A stretch of DNA of 55,794 nt from positions 1-55,794 of IMG/VR virus record IMGVR_UViG_3300048919_000576. One strand, given 5' to 3'. Under the pieces are notes generated by a model. The model did no database searches. It was not told the origin of the DNA and worked only from the letters and a program-made list of their open reading frames with translations. Made by a program: the position numbers and the translations under genes. The DNA is from a virus. Below, in pieces: positions 7,425 to 14,448 of this stretch (positions within the stretch are counted from its first letter, which is position 1; the number at the start of each line of letters is the position of its first letter).

Positions 7425-7670
7425 ATGGGCGGAAATAGTGGTGGAGATGGTGGTGGTGACGTGCCATGGCCATGGGACTATCGACCGGTACCATTTCCAC
7501 TATCCAACGCACCGATTTCGATTAAGGATCTGATCGGTAGAGCGTGCCGTGTAGTACGCCAAGGTGACGTCGTGACTCAAGAGATTGAGCCGGGACGAGT
7601 TACTATTTTTTTAAGCGAAAGCGGTAGAATTGAAGAAGTTTATTGCGATCCCGAGCTGCAAATTAAATAG
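7425..7670 (+). CDS. Peptidase inhibitor I78-like small protein
   Basis: A strong AAGGAGG site precedes the ATG. After a Gly-rich N-terminus the body reads LIGRACRVVRQGDVVTQEI followed by GRVTIFLSESGRIEEVYCD, the pattern of the I78 family (small proteins with the shape of a serine-protease inhibitor that have a late Cys after a GRI-x-x-V strand). The 81-residue length fits. No signal peptide is seen, so a cytoplasmic target would be needed. It is a plus-strand accessory gene between minus-strand genes. Confidence 0.6.
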   Translation: MGGNSGGDGGGDVPWPWDYRPVPFPLSNAPISIKDLIGRACRVVRQGDVVTQEIEPGRVTIFLSESGRIEEVYCDPELQIK

Positions 7671-7860
7671 TTAGAATGGCGTTTTATGCCCTGCTTGAGG
7701 CGGTGCCTTTGCAGTTTGCAGGGCTCTAAAACTTTCACATGTCGAAGTTCCCAATCCCTTCCCAAAGAAAAGCACCGCTTCTTGCTCATGCCGCTCGCCT
7801 TGCAGCATTACCCGCCCGGGCACTCGCTGATGGGATCTCGCGCTCCCTGTTCGAACATAT

Positions 7861-8121
7861 TCAAATGCACCTGCAGGCTCCACGTATTTGATTGTGAGGG
7901 CGCCGCGCGAATCGGCGAGGGCCTTCGCGTATGCCGACCAGCACCTGGGCGCCGAGTTTGGTCATGTCGCCGAGGTTCGGCGTGCTCGGGTAGTAGTGGG
8001 CCAGCACCGCGTTGGGGAAGGCTTCGATCTCGGCGAACCAGGTGGCGCGCATGCCGAGCGGCTTCCACGCCAGCGTTGCAGCCTCGATGCCGGAGCAGAC
8101 CGAGCCGTAAGTTATGGGCAT
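7861..8121 (-). pseudogene. Remnant of a second C5-cytosine methyltransferase
   Basis: From 8121 the frame reads MPITYGSVCSGIEAATLAW, motif I of a Dcm-type enzyme, through FAEIEAFPNAVLAHYYPSTPNLGDMTKL. It then jumps from QVLVG directly to IREG: the segment that should hold the catalytic TPCQAFS is missing. One extra C after GAAGGC shifts the frame, and the +1 frame continues LADSRGALTIKYVE, again true family sequence. So one internal deletion and one insertion have killed the gene, and the rest is lost. Confidence 0.8.
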
Positions 8122-8167
8122 AGTGGCGCCTCGCCGGTATATTTGCGGAAACAAATTGGGGTTTGTA

Positions 8168-8767
8168 ATGATTCTGGATATTCGAAGGAAAGGCCTGATT
8201 GGTACCTTGGTAGGGCACGCGATACTTCTAGCCTGCCTTGTAATCGTATCTACCAAAGCAGACGTTCAAACCAACCAAGTTATATCGGGGTGGCTTCAAG
8301 CTATCGGGTCAGTACTTGCTATCGTTTTTGCGGTAATAGTTGCAAATACTCAGTACTTGCGAGCAGAAGAGGCAAAAAAGCAGGCAGAGGTTGAGCATTG
8401 CACAAAGCTTGCGCTCCAGGCGGCACACCTTTGTGTCGGCATGGAAACTAGCCTCAACCTTATGAAGGCAAATAAATTGTCTCAGCCTGATTTTGATCGA
8501 CACAAAAACTTGCTCGAAAATGCGATGCGGGTTTACCACTCCTTCAGCGTAGATTTGATCCACAGCGCCGAAGCATTCAGCGCATGGTCGACAATTGGTC
8601 ACTGTTGCGAGGATTTTTTAGCTGATTGCCACAGCTGTGGAGGCGATCTTGTTATGGTTATGCATATTCGACTGACTCATATGGAGCGATGCTACGAAAG
8701 AGCCGTTGCTGCGGATAAAAGGCTTGAGGCGCTGTGGCGTGGAATGTTGGCTAAACGCTCCAATTAA
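8168..8767 (+). CDS. Two-span membrane protein, accessory
   Basis: MILDIRRKGLIGTLVGHAIL starts a first membrane segment (about 10-27); a second follows at about 40-62 (VISGWLQAIGSVLAIVFAVIVA). A long helical soluble domain of about 135 residues, with several Cys and His, faces one side. The gene is AT-rich, plus-strand and isolated, as expected for a lysogenic-conversion gene. Its stop overlaps the stop of the convergent gene. Superinfection exclusion is a guess from topology only. Confidence 0.7.
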   Translation: MILDIRRKGLIGTLVGHAILLACLVIVSTKADVQTNQVISGWLQAIGSVLAIVFAVIVANTQYLRAEEAKKQAEVEHCTKLALQAAHLCVGMETSLNLMKANKLSQPDFDRHKNLLENAMRVYHSFSVDLIHSAEAFSAWSTIGHCCEDFLADCHSCGGDLVMVMHIRLTHMERCYERAVAADKRLEALWRGMLAKRSN

Positions 8768-9087
8768 CCATTATTTGGTTCAAAACCGGTCTCGGCGAAC
8801 GCTTCAAGCTGCCGCGACCACTTTTCCTTAATGACCAATTCAGGTCGCGACATGCTGGCGAAGCGTTCCGATTCGTCTGCGGGTGCGGGTGCGGCAGCCA
8901 GATTGATAATGAAGCTCGACACCGTCTCCTGCCATTCCTCGAAACCGTGGCGCTCTCCGAGAACATGAAGGGCATCATCCAATGCCTTCGAAACAATCAG
9001 CGATCGCTTCTCGGCGCCGATCCGATCGAGCAGCGCCTTCTCCTTGGCTCGCTTGTCCTTCTGCAATTGCGCATTGCTCTTGGCCAT
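8764..9087 (-). CDS. Hypothetical phage protein, 107 residues
   Basis: MAKSNAQLQKDKRAKEKALLDRIGAEKR gives a strongly charged helical N-terminus, like that of small Pseudomonas proteins that resemble Arc-type DNA-binding or coiled-coil proteins. The rest is helical with an Ala/Pro linker (AAAPAPADES). It is the last of the contiguous minus-strand accessory genes in this block. No catalytic motif; function unknown. Confidence 0.75.
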   Translation of the reverse strand: MAKSNAQLQKDKRAKEKALLDRIGAEKRSLIVSKALDDALHVLGERHGFEEWQETVSSFIINLAAAPAPADESERFASMSRPELVIKEKWSRQLEAFAETGFEPNNG

Positions 9088-9162
9088 GGCCTACCTCTTC
9101 AATTCCGCTGGCCGGTAAGTCCAGCCAAGTCTGTCTTTTGCGTTGTTGGGGTCTGGAACGTC

Positions 9163-9627
9163 TCACGCAGCTACCTTCACCTGATGCCAGGCGCCGGCGA
9201 CGTAGAACAGCTTCGCGGCTTGGGCTTCATCCATCGATATCTCGTCGGGAATGGCGATCCAGCCCGACGCAACCAGATGGGTCGGGTTCGCGCTGTTGCG
9301 CAGCTCCAGGTAGTAATGCTCGATCGCATCGGTGAGGCGCTCGACCTTGTAGATGCCCTCGGGCGATATCTCGACCGACTTGATGTATTCGGCGCCACGC
9401 TCGTCGCGACACATGGCGCCGAGGTAGATTGTCCAGCGGTAGGAGAAATCGAAGATTGCGTTGGCGATCGCCAGACTGCGGATCTGCTTACAGCTCTTCC
9501 AGTTCGCCATGATCTGGCTGCCGCTGGGGTCGATGTTCACCACCGCGACGTGGTTGGTGCGCAGCAGTGCCCGGCAACTGCGTTCAGCCCGGGCGAAACT
9601 GTTGTTCGGTTTGCGTTTCGATTTCAT
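9163..9627 (-). CDS. Hypothetical phage protein, 154 residues
   Basis: A basic N-terminus (MKSKRKPNNSFARAERSCR) leads into a mixed alpha/beta body (WTIYLGAMCRDERGAEYIKSVEI). Its ATG overlaps the stop of the gene at 9624-9866 (ATGA), so the pair is coupled. I do not recognise a family. Reading continues open for 23 codons after the stop, but nothing shows that this is used. Confidence 0.7.
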   Translation of the reverse strand: MKSKRKPNNSFARAERSCRALLRTNHVAVVNIDPSGSQIMANWKSCKQIRSLAIANAIFDFSYRWTIYLGAMCRDERGAEYIKSVEISPEGIYKVERLTDAIEHYYLELRNSANPTHLVASGWIAIPDEISMDEAQAAKLFYVAGAWHQVKVAA

Positions 9628-9866
9628 ATCGAGTCCGCCATTTTGCGCAGTGCCTTGCGGTCAACGGCCGATATCGGCTTCGGGCGCCGCTTAAGGACCG
9701 TTTCAGGGTCTATTTTGTTCGAGCGCGGAGGCTTTGGCTTCATGCGGGCGGTTGGCAGCTCTTTGAAGCTGGCGCCGGGCCGCGTCCAGAAGTCAGTCAT
9801 CGCGGCGGCGATTTCATCCGACTCAGTTTGCTTTGCTCGAACTGCGTTGAGGTTGAGGCTGATCAT
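9624..9866 (-). CDS. Hypothetical phage protein, 80 residues
   Basis: A small basic protein with a Pro/Lys-rich middle (RMKPKPPRSNKIDPETVLKRRPKP) and a helical C-terminus. It lies 9 nt after the exonuclease gene and overlaps the next gene, so it belongs to the same leftward operon. It may be a nucleic-acid-binding accessory, judged only from charge. Confidence 0.65.
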   Translation of the reverse strand: MISLNLNAVRAKQTESDEIAAAMTDFWTRPGASFKELPTARMKPKPPRSNKIDPETVLKRRPKPISAVDRKALRKMADSI

Positions 9867-9875
9867 GATTCACCA

Positions 9876-10547
9876 TCAGCGCGAAAGCGCTTTTCGAACA
9901 AATGGGTCGAGGTCCGGTTGATTCAACAGCCAGCGCCGATAATCGCTCGGCAAGTCAGCGAAGGCGGTGCCTTTGTGTTTGCCGAAGCCGATGATCGTAG
10001 GGATGCGGGCGTCCTCGGAAATCTGCCACAGCTCTTCCCAGTCATTGACCGGCCGGCCGAGCTCAGCCGCGAGCTGATCGAGGATCTTCACCAGCAGCAG
10101 GCGGCAGTTCTTCACGTCGTCGAGCGCTGCGTGGGCGTTGCGGAGCAGGCCGGTCGCCTCGGCGCGGTAGTGCAGGTAGATCATCGCCGACTGCGTGTGA
10201 CTGCCTGCGTTGGGCCACAGCTTCGAGCTCAGGGCTTGGGTGCAGATGCGTTTCACATCTGGCTCGCCGATCACGCGCCAGTCGTAGTCGACGTTGTGCC
10301 CGATCAGATAAACGACGTCTTCCGGCAAAGCAAAATCGGTGTGTGGTGGGCAATCAGCCAATTCCTCGTCGAGGATGTGGCTGGTGGCGAGCGCGCTCAA
10401 CTCAATCGGCTTGCCCGGCTTATAGCGATGTAGGAACGAGTCGGTTACAGCGAGACTGCTCAAGTCGTTGAGTTTCAGCCAGGCAGCTTCTACCAGGTGC
10501 GGATCGTTCAAGCCGGTTGTTTCGCTATCGAAAATGTATGCGGTCAT
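9876..10547 (-). CDS. DnaQ-like DEDDh 3'-5' exonuclease with a C-terminal DUF3820-like module
   Basis: Exo I is FDSETTG (Asp7, Glu9), Exo II is GHNVDYDW (about 84-90) and Exo III is HAALDD (His139, Asp143), the full DEDDh set. The C-terminal part, IIGFGKHKGTAFADLPSDYRRW, matches the short module found after such nucleases and in DUF3820 proteins. It overlaps the stop of the Sak4-like ATPase gene by 4 nt, so the two are co-translated and probably work together in recombination or end processing. Confidence 0.88.
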   Translation of the reverse strand: MTAYIFDSETTGLNDPHLVEAAWLKLNDLSSLAVTDSFLHRYKPGKPIELSALATSHILDEELADCPPHTDFALPEDVVYLIGHNVDYDWRVIGEPDVKRICTQALSSKLWPNAGSHTQSAMIYLHYRAEATGLLRNAHAALDDVKNCRLLLVKILDQLAAELGRPVNDWEELWQISEDARIPTIIGFGKHKGTAFADLPSDYRRWLLNQPDLDPFVRKALSR

Positions 10548-11410
10548 GCTGATTGCCTTTGTGGGGAGAGTTCGTTTTTGCGTTTGTCTTTGGCCATCAC
10601 GACCTGCTGAACGAGGTCATCGAAACCGACGGCAATCGCCTTGGCCGCGTTGAATGCCGATTGCAAAGAGGCCATGTCCTTGGCTGAGGCGATATCAGCC
10701 AGGGCATCCACCAGCAGCTCCTTGGCGCGCTCTTCAGGGCTGACACCAGAGTTCAGCCAGGCCAGCAACCGCCGGCCGGTATCTGCAGTGATCAGCTCAG
10801 GCTCTTCGAAAAGCTTTGTCCGGTCCTTGCTTGCCATGGCGGTGTGTCCGTCGTGGGTCAGATCAAGCACGACAGTGAACTCGTAATCGGTGCCGTCGCG
10901 CTGCTCGGACTTCATGCCCAGCTTGAGGATCTTTTTCCCTTCGCCTTGGACCGTTTCCGTCTTGCTCCGCATGGTGCAGATGATGTGCAGCGAGCTGGTC
11001 AGGATTTTGTCTGTCAGCCGGCGGTGGCGCGGTGTCGTCTCGTTCCACGCCGCCCATGTGTTGCCTTTGAATTTCTGGTGGGCAAGCTTCTCGTTCGCCT
11101 CCAGGCATCCGCCGGAGCCGGTCCACTCATGGGAGTAGCTGTCGATGATCAGGACGTTGTAACCGGCTTGCTCGGCGGCGATGATGGCTTCGACGTAGCG
11201 CTCGGGCGAGTAGGGCGCATGCAGTTCGACCGTGTCGAAGTCTGCGATGTCCGCGTACAGCGAGGCGCTGCCATGCTCGGTGTCGATCACCGCGATTCGC
11301 CCGCCAATCCCCTGTGCCAGCAGAAGAGCGGAGTATGTTTTGCCTGATCCAGATGGCCCGGCAAGTGCCAGCCGTAGCTTGGCCTGCTTGCGTTCGGCTT
11401 TCTTGAACAT
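10544..11410 (-). CDS. Sak4-like RecA-fold recombination ATPase
   Basis: The start MFKKAERKQA is used because GAGGACAC lies upstream; an N-terminal extension has no site. Walker A is GPSGSGKT (18-25), a Walker-B-like strand VLIIDSYSHEW follows, and the 288-residue length suits the single-domain RecA-like phage group that includes Sak4. Such proteins anneal or pair single strands during phage recombination. The adjoining exonuclease supports that role. Generic AAA ATPase is the safer label. Confidence 0.82.
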   Translation of the reverse strand: MFKKAERKQAKLRLALAGPSGSGKTYSALLLAQGIGGRIAVIDTEHGSASLYADIADFDTVELHAPYSPERYVEAIIAAEQAGYNVLIIDSYSHEWTGSGGCLEANEKLAHQKFKGNTWAAWNETTPRHRRLTDKILTSSLHIICTMRSKTETVQGEGKKILKLGMKSEQRDGTDYEFTVVLDLTHDGHTAMASKDRTKLFEEPELITADTGRRLLAWLNSGVSPEERAKELLVDALADIASAKDMASLQSAFNAAKAIAVGFDDLVQQVVMAKDKRKNELSPQRQSA

Positions 11411-11420
11411 CGGAGTGTCC

Positions 11421-11567
11421 TCAGATTGGTTGGTTGTCCCACTGCTGTTCAATGCGGCGGGCTTCGTCTTCGTACTCTTTGCGCTGCTCGCCGCTGAACT
11501 GCTCGGGCGAGAATGCGCCGACCGTCATCCAATCGAACTTGGCGGCCAAGCGGGGTGATGTATTCAT
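11421..11567 (-). CDS. 48-residue hypothetical protein
   Basis: MNTSPRLAAKFDWMTVGAFS begins a small acidic protein that ends RRIEQQWDNQPI. It lies between the Sak4-like gene, whose ribosome site overlaps this gene's stop, and the micro-ORF at 11574. Codon choice is like that of its neighbours. The ribosome site is weak. No known family. Confidence 0.55.
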   Translation of the reverse strand: MNTSPRLAAKFDWMTVGAFSPEQFSGEQRKEYEDEARRIEQQWDNQPI

Positions 11568-11573
11568 GGGGGC

Positions 11574-11690
11574 CTACTGCGTGATGCGTTCGGCGAGGGC
11601 GCTGAGCAGCATCAAGAGGGTGTAAACGCCGATGGCGGAGAACGATCCACGCCGAATTAGCAGCCGGCGCGCTCGCTGAAGACTGGTCAC
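11574..11690 (-). CDS. 38-residue single-span membrane peptide (GTG start)
   Basis: The frame opens with GTG overlapping the TGA of the previous micro-ORF (GTGA). The product TSLQRARRLLIRRGSFSAIG has a basic N-terminus, then the membrane segment IGVYTLLMLLSALA. The tight coupling supports translation. A role cannot be given. Confidence 0.4.
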   Translation of the reverse strand: MTSLQRARRLLIRRGSFSAIGVYTLLMLLSALAERITQ

Positions 11691-11812
11691 CGGAAAACCC
11701 GGTAGGTGGTTGAGTGCGGCACTTCGCACACACCAGACGAATCGCGTGCCGTCGTGTAAGCGGCCATCCCGGCAACGAGGACGGAGGCGAGGATCCAGTA
11801 GGCAAGCTTCAT
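11687..11812 (-). CDS. 41-residue secreted or membrane micro-protein
   Basis: MKLAYWILASVLVAGMAAYT is a good signal or anchor segment followed by a short Cys-containing tail. The ATG overlaps the stop of the gene at 11809-12003, and its own stop overlaps the GTG of the next peptide. It is one link in the overlapped chain 12466 to 11574. Confidence 0.5.
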   Translation of the reverse strand: MKLAYWILASVLVAGMAAYTTARDSSGVCEVPHSTTYRVFR

Positions 11813-12003
11813 GGTCGAACCCTCGCGGCAATGCGACCGCCTTTCATGGTCACCGACAGGCGCTGCGGGAGGCTGGAAACCAACTCCTCGCGCTTGCGAC
11901 CGATCACTTCGTTGAAGGGCAGGCCGAAGCCGAGGATGGCGATGCGGCGCTCGATATCGTCGAGCTGTTCATCGTCCAGTGTTTTTACTGGTGGCGTCGT
12001 CAT
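11809..12003 (-). CDS. Hypothetical phage protein, 64 residues
   Basis: MTTPPVKTLDDEQLDDIERR follows an AAGGAG site, so the longer upstream frame is rejected. The product is a small helical acidic-to-basic protein (IGRKREELVSSLPQRLSVTM). It overlaps both neighbours by 4 nt. No family recognised. Confidence 0.7.
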   Translation of the reverse strand: MTTPPVKTLDDEQLDDIERRIAILGFGLPFNEVIGRKREELVSSLPQRLSVTMKGGRIAARVRP

Positions 12004-12233
12004 GCTGCAGCTCCTTGCGTGACCGAAGCGTTGTAGGTGGCATAGATCTGATCGATGCACGCCCGGTAATGCCGGTGTTCATCGTTATCAATGGCACGGA
12101 GCAGGAAGGCGAGGGTGATCGCCGAAGTTGCTGCGGCGCTGGCGTTGGGCTGTCCGAGGTCTTTGATCATGTTGTTGATCTCGCCCTCAATCCAGGTGAT
12201 CGCCGTCTGGTGATCTCGCTGCTGAACGTTCAT
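12000..12233 (-). CDS. Hypothetical phage protein, 77 residues
   Basis: MNVQQRDHQTAITWIEGEIN begins a helical protein with an Ala-rich hydrophobic middle (ASAAATSAITLAFLLRAI). Both ends overlap neighbours in ATGA form. Function unknown; it is typical of the small left-arm genes of Pseudomonas phages. Confidence 0.7.
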   Translation of the reverse strand: MNVQQRDHQTAITWIEGEINNMIKDLGQPNASAAATSAITLAFLLRAIDNDEHRHYRACIDQIYATYNASVTQGAAA

Positions 12234-12466
12234 TTCAACCCCCAGAACTCACCGTAAGCGACCACTGCTGCCGCGATTCGCTTGGCCCGTGCCTTACGGT
12301 CTACGAGTTCCTGAGCGGTCATCAGCGCTTGACGCTGTGTGCGTTGCTGCTCAGCAGCTTCGTAGTCATGGAATTCTTCAACCTGCGGCGCTTTCGGGCG
12401 CCCCCAGTCGTCGTAGCGCCTGTCCCACTCTCGGGCCTGCGCACTGTCTGCATAGCTGGTTGCCAT
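12230..12466 (-). CDS. Hypothetical phage protein, 78 residues
   Basis: MATSYADSAQAREWDRRYDD is the chosen start because GGAGG lies 8 nt upstream. The protein is highly charged and probably one long helix (EAAEQQRTQRQALMTAQELV), ending AAAVVAYGEFWGLK. It is the first coding gene after the long structured region 12467-13258. Confidence 0.7.
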   Translation of the reverse strand: MATSYADSAQAREWDRRYDDWGRPKAPQVEEFHDYEAAEQQRTQRQALMTAQELVDRKARAKRIAAAVVAYGEFWGLK

Positions 12467-12508
12467 GGTCGCCTCCGTGGTGGCGGGTGTTGATCCAACA
12501 AAACTCGG

Positions 12509-12558
12509 ATGCACTCATCCGCTCCGCTGGTTGCCGTTGGGCGCGGAGGGGAGTGCAT
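12509..12558 (-). ncRNA. Two-segment hairpin
   Basis: ATGCACTC (12509-12516) pairs with GAGTGCAT (12551-12558), and inside it CTCCGC (12522-12527) pairs with GCGGAG (12543-12548), leaving a 15-nt loop. It lies 43 bp upstream of the start codon at 12466 on the minus strand, so in mRNA it would stand just before that gene's ribosome site. Confidence 0.5.
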
Positions 12559-13068
12559 TCGGGTGGTGTCGGGAGGGATGCCGGTTACTTGTCCGGCGCT
12601 GATGTCACCAGCAGATCCGTGGGCTATACCCGCTTCGGGGCGCTGACAAGGCGCGCTCTCCGGGACCGATATTCTCTCGTCGGCCCAAGCGCCCGACACT
12701 GTAGCGGCCGGGTAGGCTGTTGCGCGGCAACGACTGATTAACGCTTCATGGCGGTATCTCCTATCGCTCGCTCACTGGGCAGGCAGTGGCCACCTATTGA
12801 ATGGGTGATGCAGATGGCCGGGCGCGATTCCGGCGAGAGCGGACCCTTTCGGGACGACCGCTCGGAGGAGCAAACAGCAAAACTGGCGCCTATTAACCTG
12901 CGTTTCTCTAGGGCCGCCGAAGCGTTCAACCCAGCTTTCAACGCCGCATCTGCTTGCCGGTTACGTCTCCGGCGCGGGCTTTACCGCCGTGGTGCTTGGT
13001 GATGGCTTGATTACGCGCAAGCTACCCCGCGTTGATGCAGGTGGGCGGTTATAGGCCGCAGGTTCGTC

Positions 13069-13206
13069 CGCATCGGGGTGTGATTTGGTAGGGATTCGAA
13101 CCCAAAAGAATTACGTCGATTTCGGCAGCGCTACCTAGTCGACACCACCCCGCACGCAGGGCGCCCCTGATCCGCCGAGGCAAACTACAAATCACACCCC
13201 GATGCG
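13069..13206 (-). ncRNA. tRNA-like element closed by a 19-bp perfect stem
   Basis: CGCATCGGGGTGTGATTTG (13069-13087) is the exact reverse complement of 13188-13206. The 100 nt between them holds three hairpins. On the minus strand, in order, these are CAGGG-GCG-CCCTG (13157-13169), GTCGA...TCGAC with an inner GGTA-GCGC-TGCC (13115-13143), and GGG-TTCGAAT-CCC (13091-13103), whose 7-nt loop is a canonical T-loop sequence. Three arms on one closing stem with the T-arm last is a tRNA-like arrangement, but the closing stem is far too long for an acceptor and no anticodon arm is recognisable. Not a standard tRNA or tmRNA. Confidence 0.55.
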
Positions 13207-13258
13207 CTCTCATAGAGAGGATCGGGCAGTTAACGACAGGCTGTCGTGGCGCTGGTTG

Positions 13259-14020
13259 TCAGGCTGCGGCCGGGATCACTACCAACACGGTGCTGACCAT
13301 CGTTCCGGCTTGCTTGAATGAGGCTTCAGGTAGGGTTTCGATACTGCCGCCGCGCTGCTCTACGATCCCGCGAAAGTCTCGGGTCAGCGCGTCGTCGCGA
13401 AAGGTCACGCCGGAAGGCATGATCGCCACTAGTCGGCCGCCGGGCTTGAGGAACTTCAGGGCATGAACGACGTGGTGAATGTCGCTGCGCTTCTTGTCGA
13501 AAGGCGGGTTCATCAGCACGCGGTCACAGATGGGCTTCGGCTCGACCTGCAGGAAGTCGCCGGGCTCGGAAACTCCCGACAGTGGCAGCTTCAGGTCGAT
13601 CAGCGCTTTATGGTTGTCCGGCAGTAGTTCGTGCATATCGACCATGACGCCTACTGCTGCGGAGTTGGCGGCCACCGCAAGAGCGCCACGGCCCGCGCTT
13701 GGCTCCAACACCATCATCCCGTCACCGATCATGGCGAGATCAGCAGCTTGTTTCGCAACGTGCGGCGGAGTCGGGAAGAAGCCGAAGTCCTGCGGCACGG
13801 TGACTTCACCGGTCATCAGGATGTTTTCAATTGCGTCGGCGGCGTCACCGGTGAACAGGTGAGCTTTTGCCTTGGTGTTCCACTTGCCGCCCGCAGCTTT
13901 GAGCGTCTTGTCGAGGCGCTGGTAGAGGTTTTTGTCGAGCTGGCCTCCGGTGATGAACAGCTTGTTGCCTTCGGTACGAGACGCGCTGAGCAGCGCCATC
14001 ACTTCGTTATCGACTTTCAT
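13259..14020 (-). CDS. SAM-dependent DNA methyltransferase, N6-adenine type
   Basis: MKVDNEVMALLSASRTEG follows GGGAGTC and is the best start. Motif I is VLEPSAGRGAL (about 104-114), and NPPF at 171-174 is motif IV of amino-methyltransferases that act on adenine or cytosine N4. The N-terminal 75 residues (LDKNLYQRLDKTLKAAGGKW) match the extension seen in phage enzymes of this class. The enzyme would modify phage DNA early, since it is the first gene after PL. Target sequence unknown. Standard length. Confidence 0.88.
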   Translation of the reverse strand: MKVDNEVMALLSASRTEGNKLFITGGQLDKNLYQRLDKTLKAAGGKWNTKAKAHLFTGDAADAIENILMTGEVTVPQDFGFFPTPPHVAKQAADLAMIGDGMMVLEPSAGRGALAVAANSAAVGVMVDMHELLPDNHKALIDLKLPLSGVSEPGDFLQVEPKPICDRVLMNPPFDKKRSDIHHVVHALKFLKPGGRLVAIMPSGVTFRDDALTRDFRGIVEQRGGSIETLPEASFKQAGTMVSTVLVVIPAAA

Positions 14021-14352
14021 TTGTGACTCCCGGTTGTTTTCCCAATGCACCCGTCACCAGGTGCATCAGTGAAAAATTCCGTGTTGCTATCCGCCCCATG
14101 CTCGGCGCCTCGGTTTCCCCACCTGGCCGGCGTCACACATTTCGTGTTCGGTGTTATTCGCCGGCTGGCTTGCATGGTTTGGCGTCCTCCCATATGGGGA
14201 GTCCGGCAGGTTCCAGAGCCTGCATGGGGATCGAAGTTTGTGTTTCGCGCTATGCCCGTTTCCGGGGATCGATCCGCGAAGATTCCTGACTGTTAAAGAG
14301 CGGCGGGTCTCTTGAGGCCCTTCGCAGTGGCAGTGTGTCGCTGCGATGGGTG
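14021..14352 (-). promoter_or_regulatory. PL leader, hairpin-rich
   Basis: The 330 nt between PL and the methyltransferase start has no credible gene. It contains ATGCACC-N8-GGTGCAT (14045-14066), TCCCATATGGGGA, GCAGG with CCTGC, and other short stems. In lambdoid phages the equivalent leader carries nut or put antitermination sites. No boxA-like sequence was recognised with confidence. Confidence 0.4.
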
Positions 14353-14399
14353 TAAATTAACCGCCGGTTTCTTTGTGGTCAATACCGGCGGTTAATTTA
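14353..14399. promoter_or_regulatory. Left operator cluster OL (two repressor sites)
   Basis: TAAATTAACCGCCGGT (14353-14368) and ACCGGCGGTTAATTTA (14384-14399) are exact inverse copies 15 nt apart. Each contains a site like AACC-G-C/G-C-GGTT, the same core as the three sites before cI (17390-17453), and the two centres are 24 bp apart. The cluster overlaps the leftward promoter PL, so bound repressor would shut off the left arm. Confidence 0.85.
14354..14382 (-). promoter_or_regulatory. PL promoter
   Basis: On the minus strand TTGACC (14382-14377) and TAATTT (14359-14354) are separated by 17 bp and both lie within or beside OL sites. It would start the transcript reading the adenine methyltransferase and on towards int. 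Confidence 0.75.
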
Positions 14400-14432
14400 T
14401 TTTTCGAAAGATTTGGTTATGCTTTGGCTTTA

Positions 14433-14448
14433 CTGTATGGATGTACAG
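14433..14448 (+). promoter_or_regulatory. LexA (SOS) box
   Basis: CTGTATGGATGTACAG fits CTGT-N8-ACAG, the LexA core of gamma-proteobacteria and Pseudomonas. It lies 25 bp before the DUF1654 start and probably overlaps its promoter (a TTGGTT-like -35 lies near 14413). Host LexA would repress this gene until DNA damage, separately from CI. Confidence 0.7.

Larger units (their letters stand above)
12467..13258 (-). ncRNA. 790-nt gene-free stretch full of RNA hairpins
   Basis: No convincing reading frame is present; short frames lack ribosome sites. On either strand it holds closely spaced perfect or near-perfect inverted repeats: 12509-12558, GTTGC-GCG-GCAAC at 12719-12731, GAGCGG with CCGCTC around a CCC-GAAA-GGG minus-strand hairpin at 12836-12865, GCCGG with CCGGC at 12957-12974, GCGG with CCGC near 13046-13059, the long element 13069-13206 and CTCTC-ATA-GAGAG at 13207-13219. 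Flanking genes read leftward, so the minus strand is the likely RNA. It may regulate the left operon or be an independent RNA. Confidence 0.5.

Noticed and set aside
9090-9162. In-frame continuation after the stop of the 9163-9627 gene (DVPDPNNAKDRLGWTYRPAE)
   Set aside because: It looks coding-like, but no read-through signal is visible and it may be chance; not annotated.
8975-9166. 63-codon minus-strand frame overlapping the 9163 gene by GTGA
   Set aside because: Most of it lies antisense-free but inside another minus-strand gene in a different frame (8764-9087), which has the better start. Also all three frames are open from 9090 to 9162.
12748-13002. 84-codon plus-strand and 67-codon minus-strand frames in the structured region
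   Set aside because: No ribosome sites, odd composition (Arg/Ser/Ala-rich) and complete overlap with strong hairpins; taken as chance frames.
13069-13206. Normal tRNA or tmRNA gene
   Set aside because: The T-loop is right, but the closing stem is 19 bp, there is no anticodon arm and no tmRNA tag frame.
14023-14296. Plus-strand frames of 83 and 88 codons between the adenine methyltransferase and OL
   Set aside because: No ribosome site and composition typical of antisense GC-rich DNA; region treated as the PL leader.
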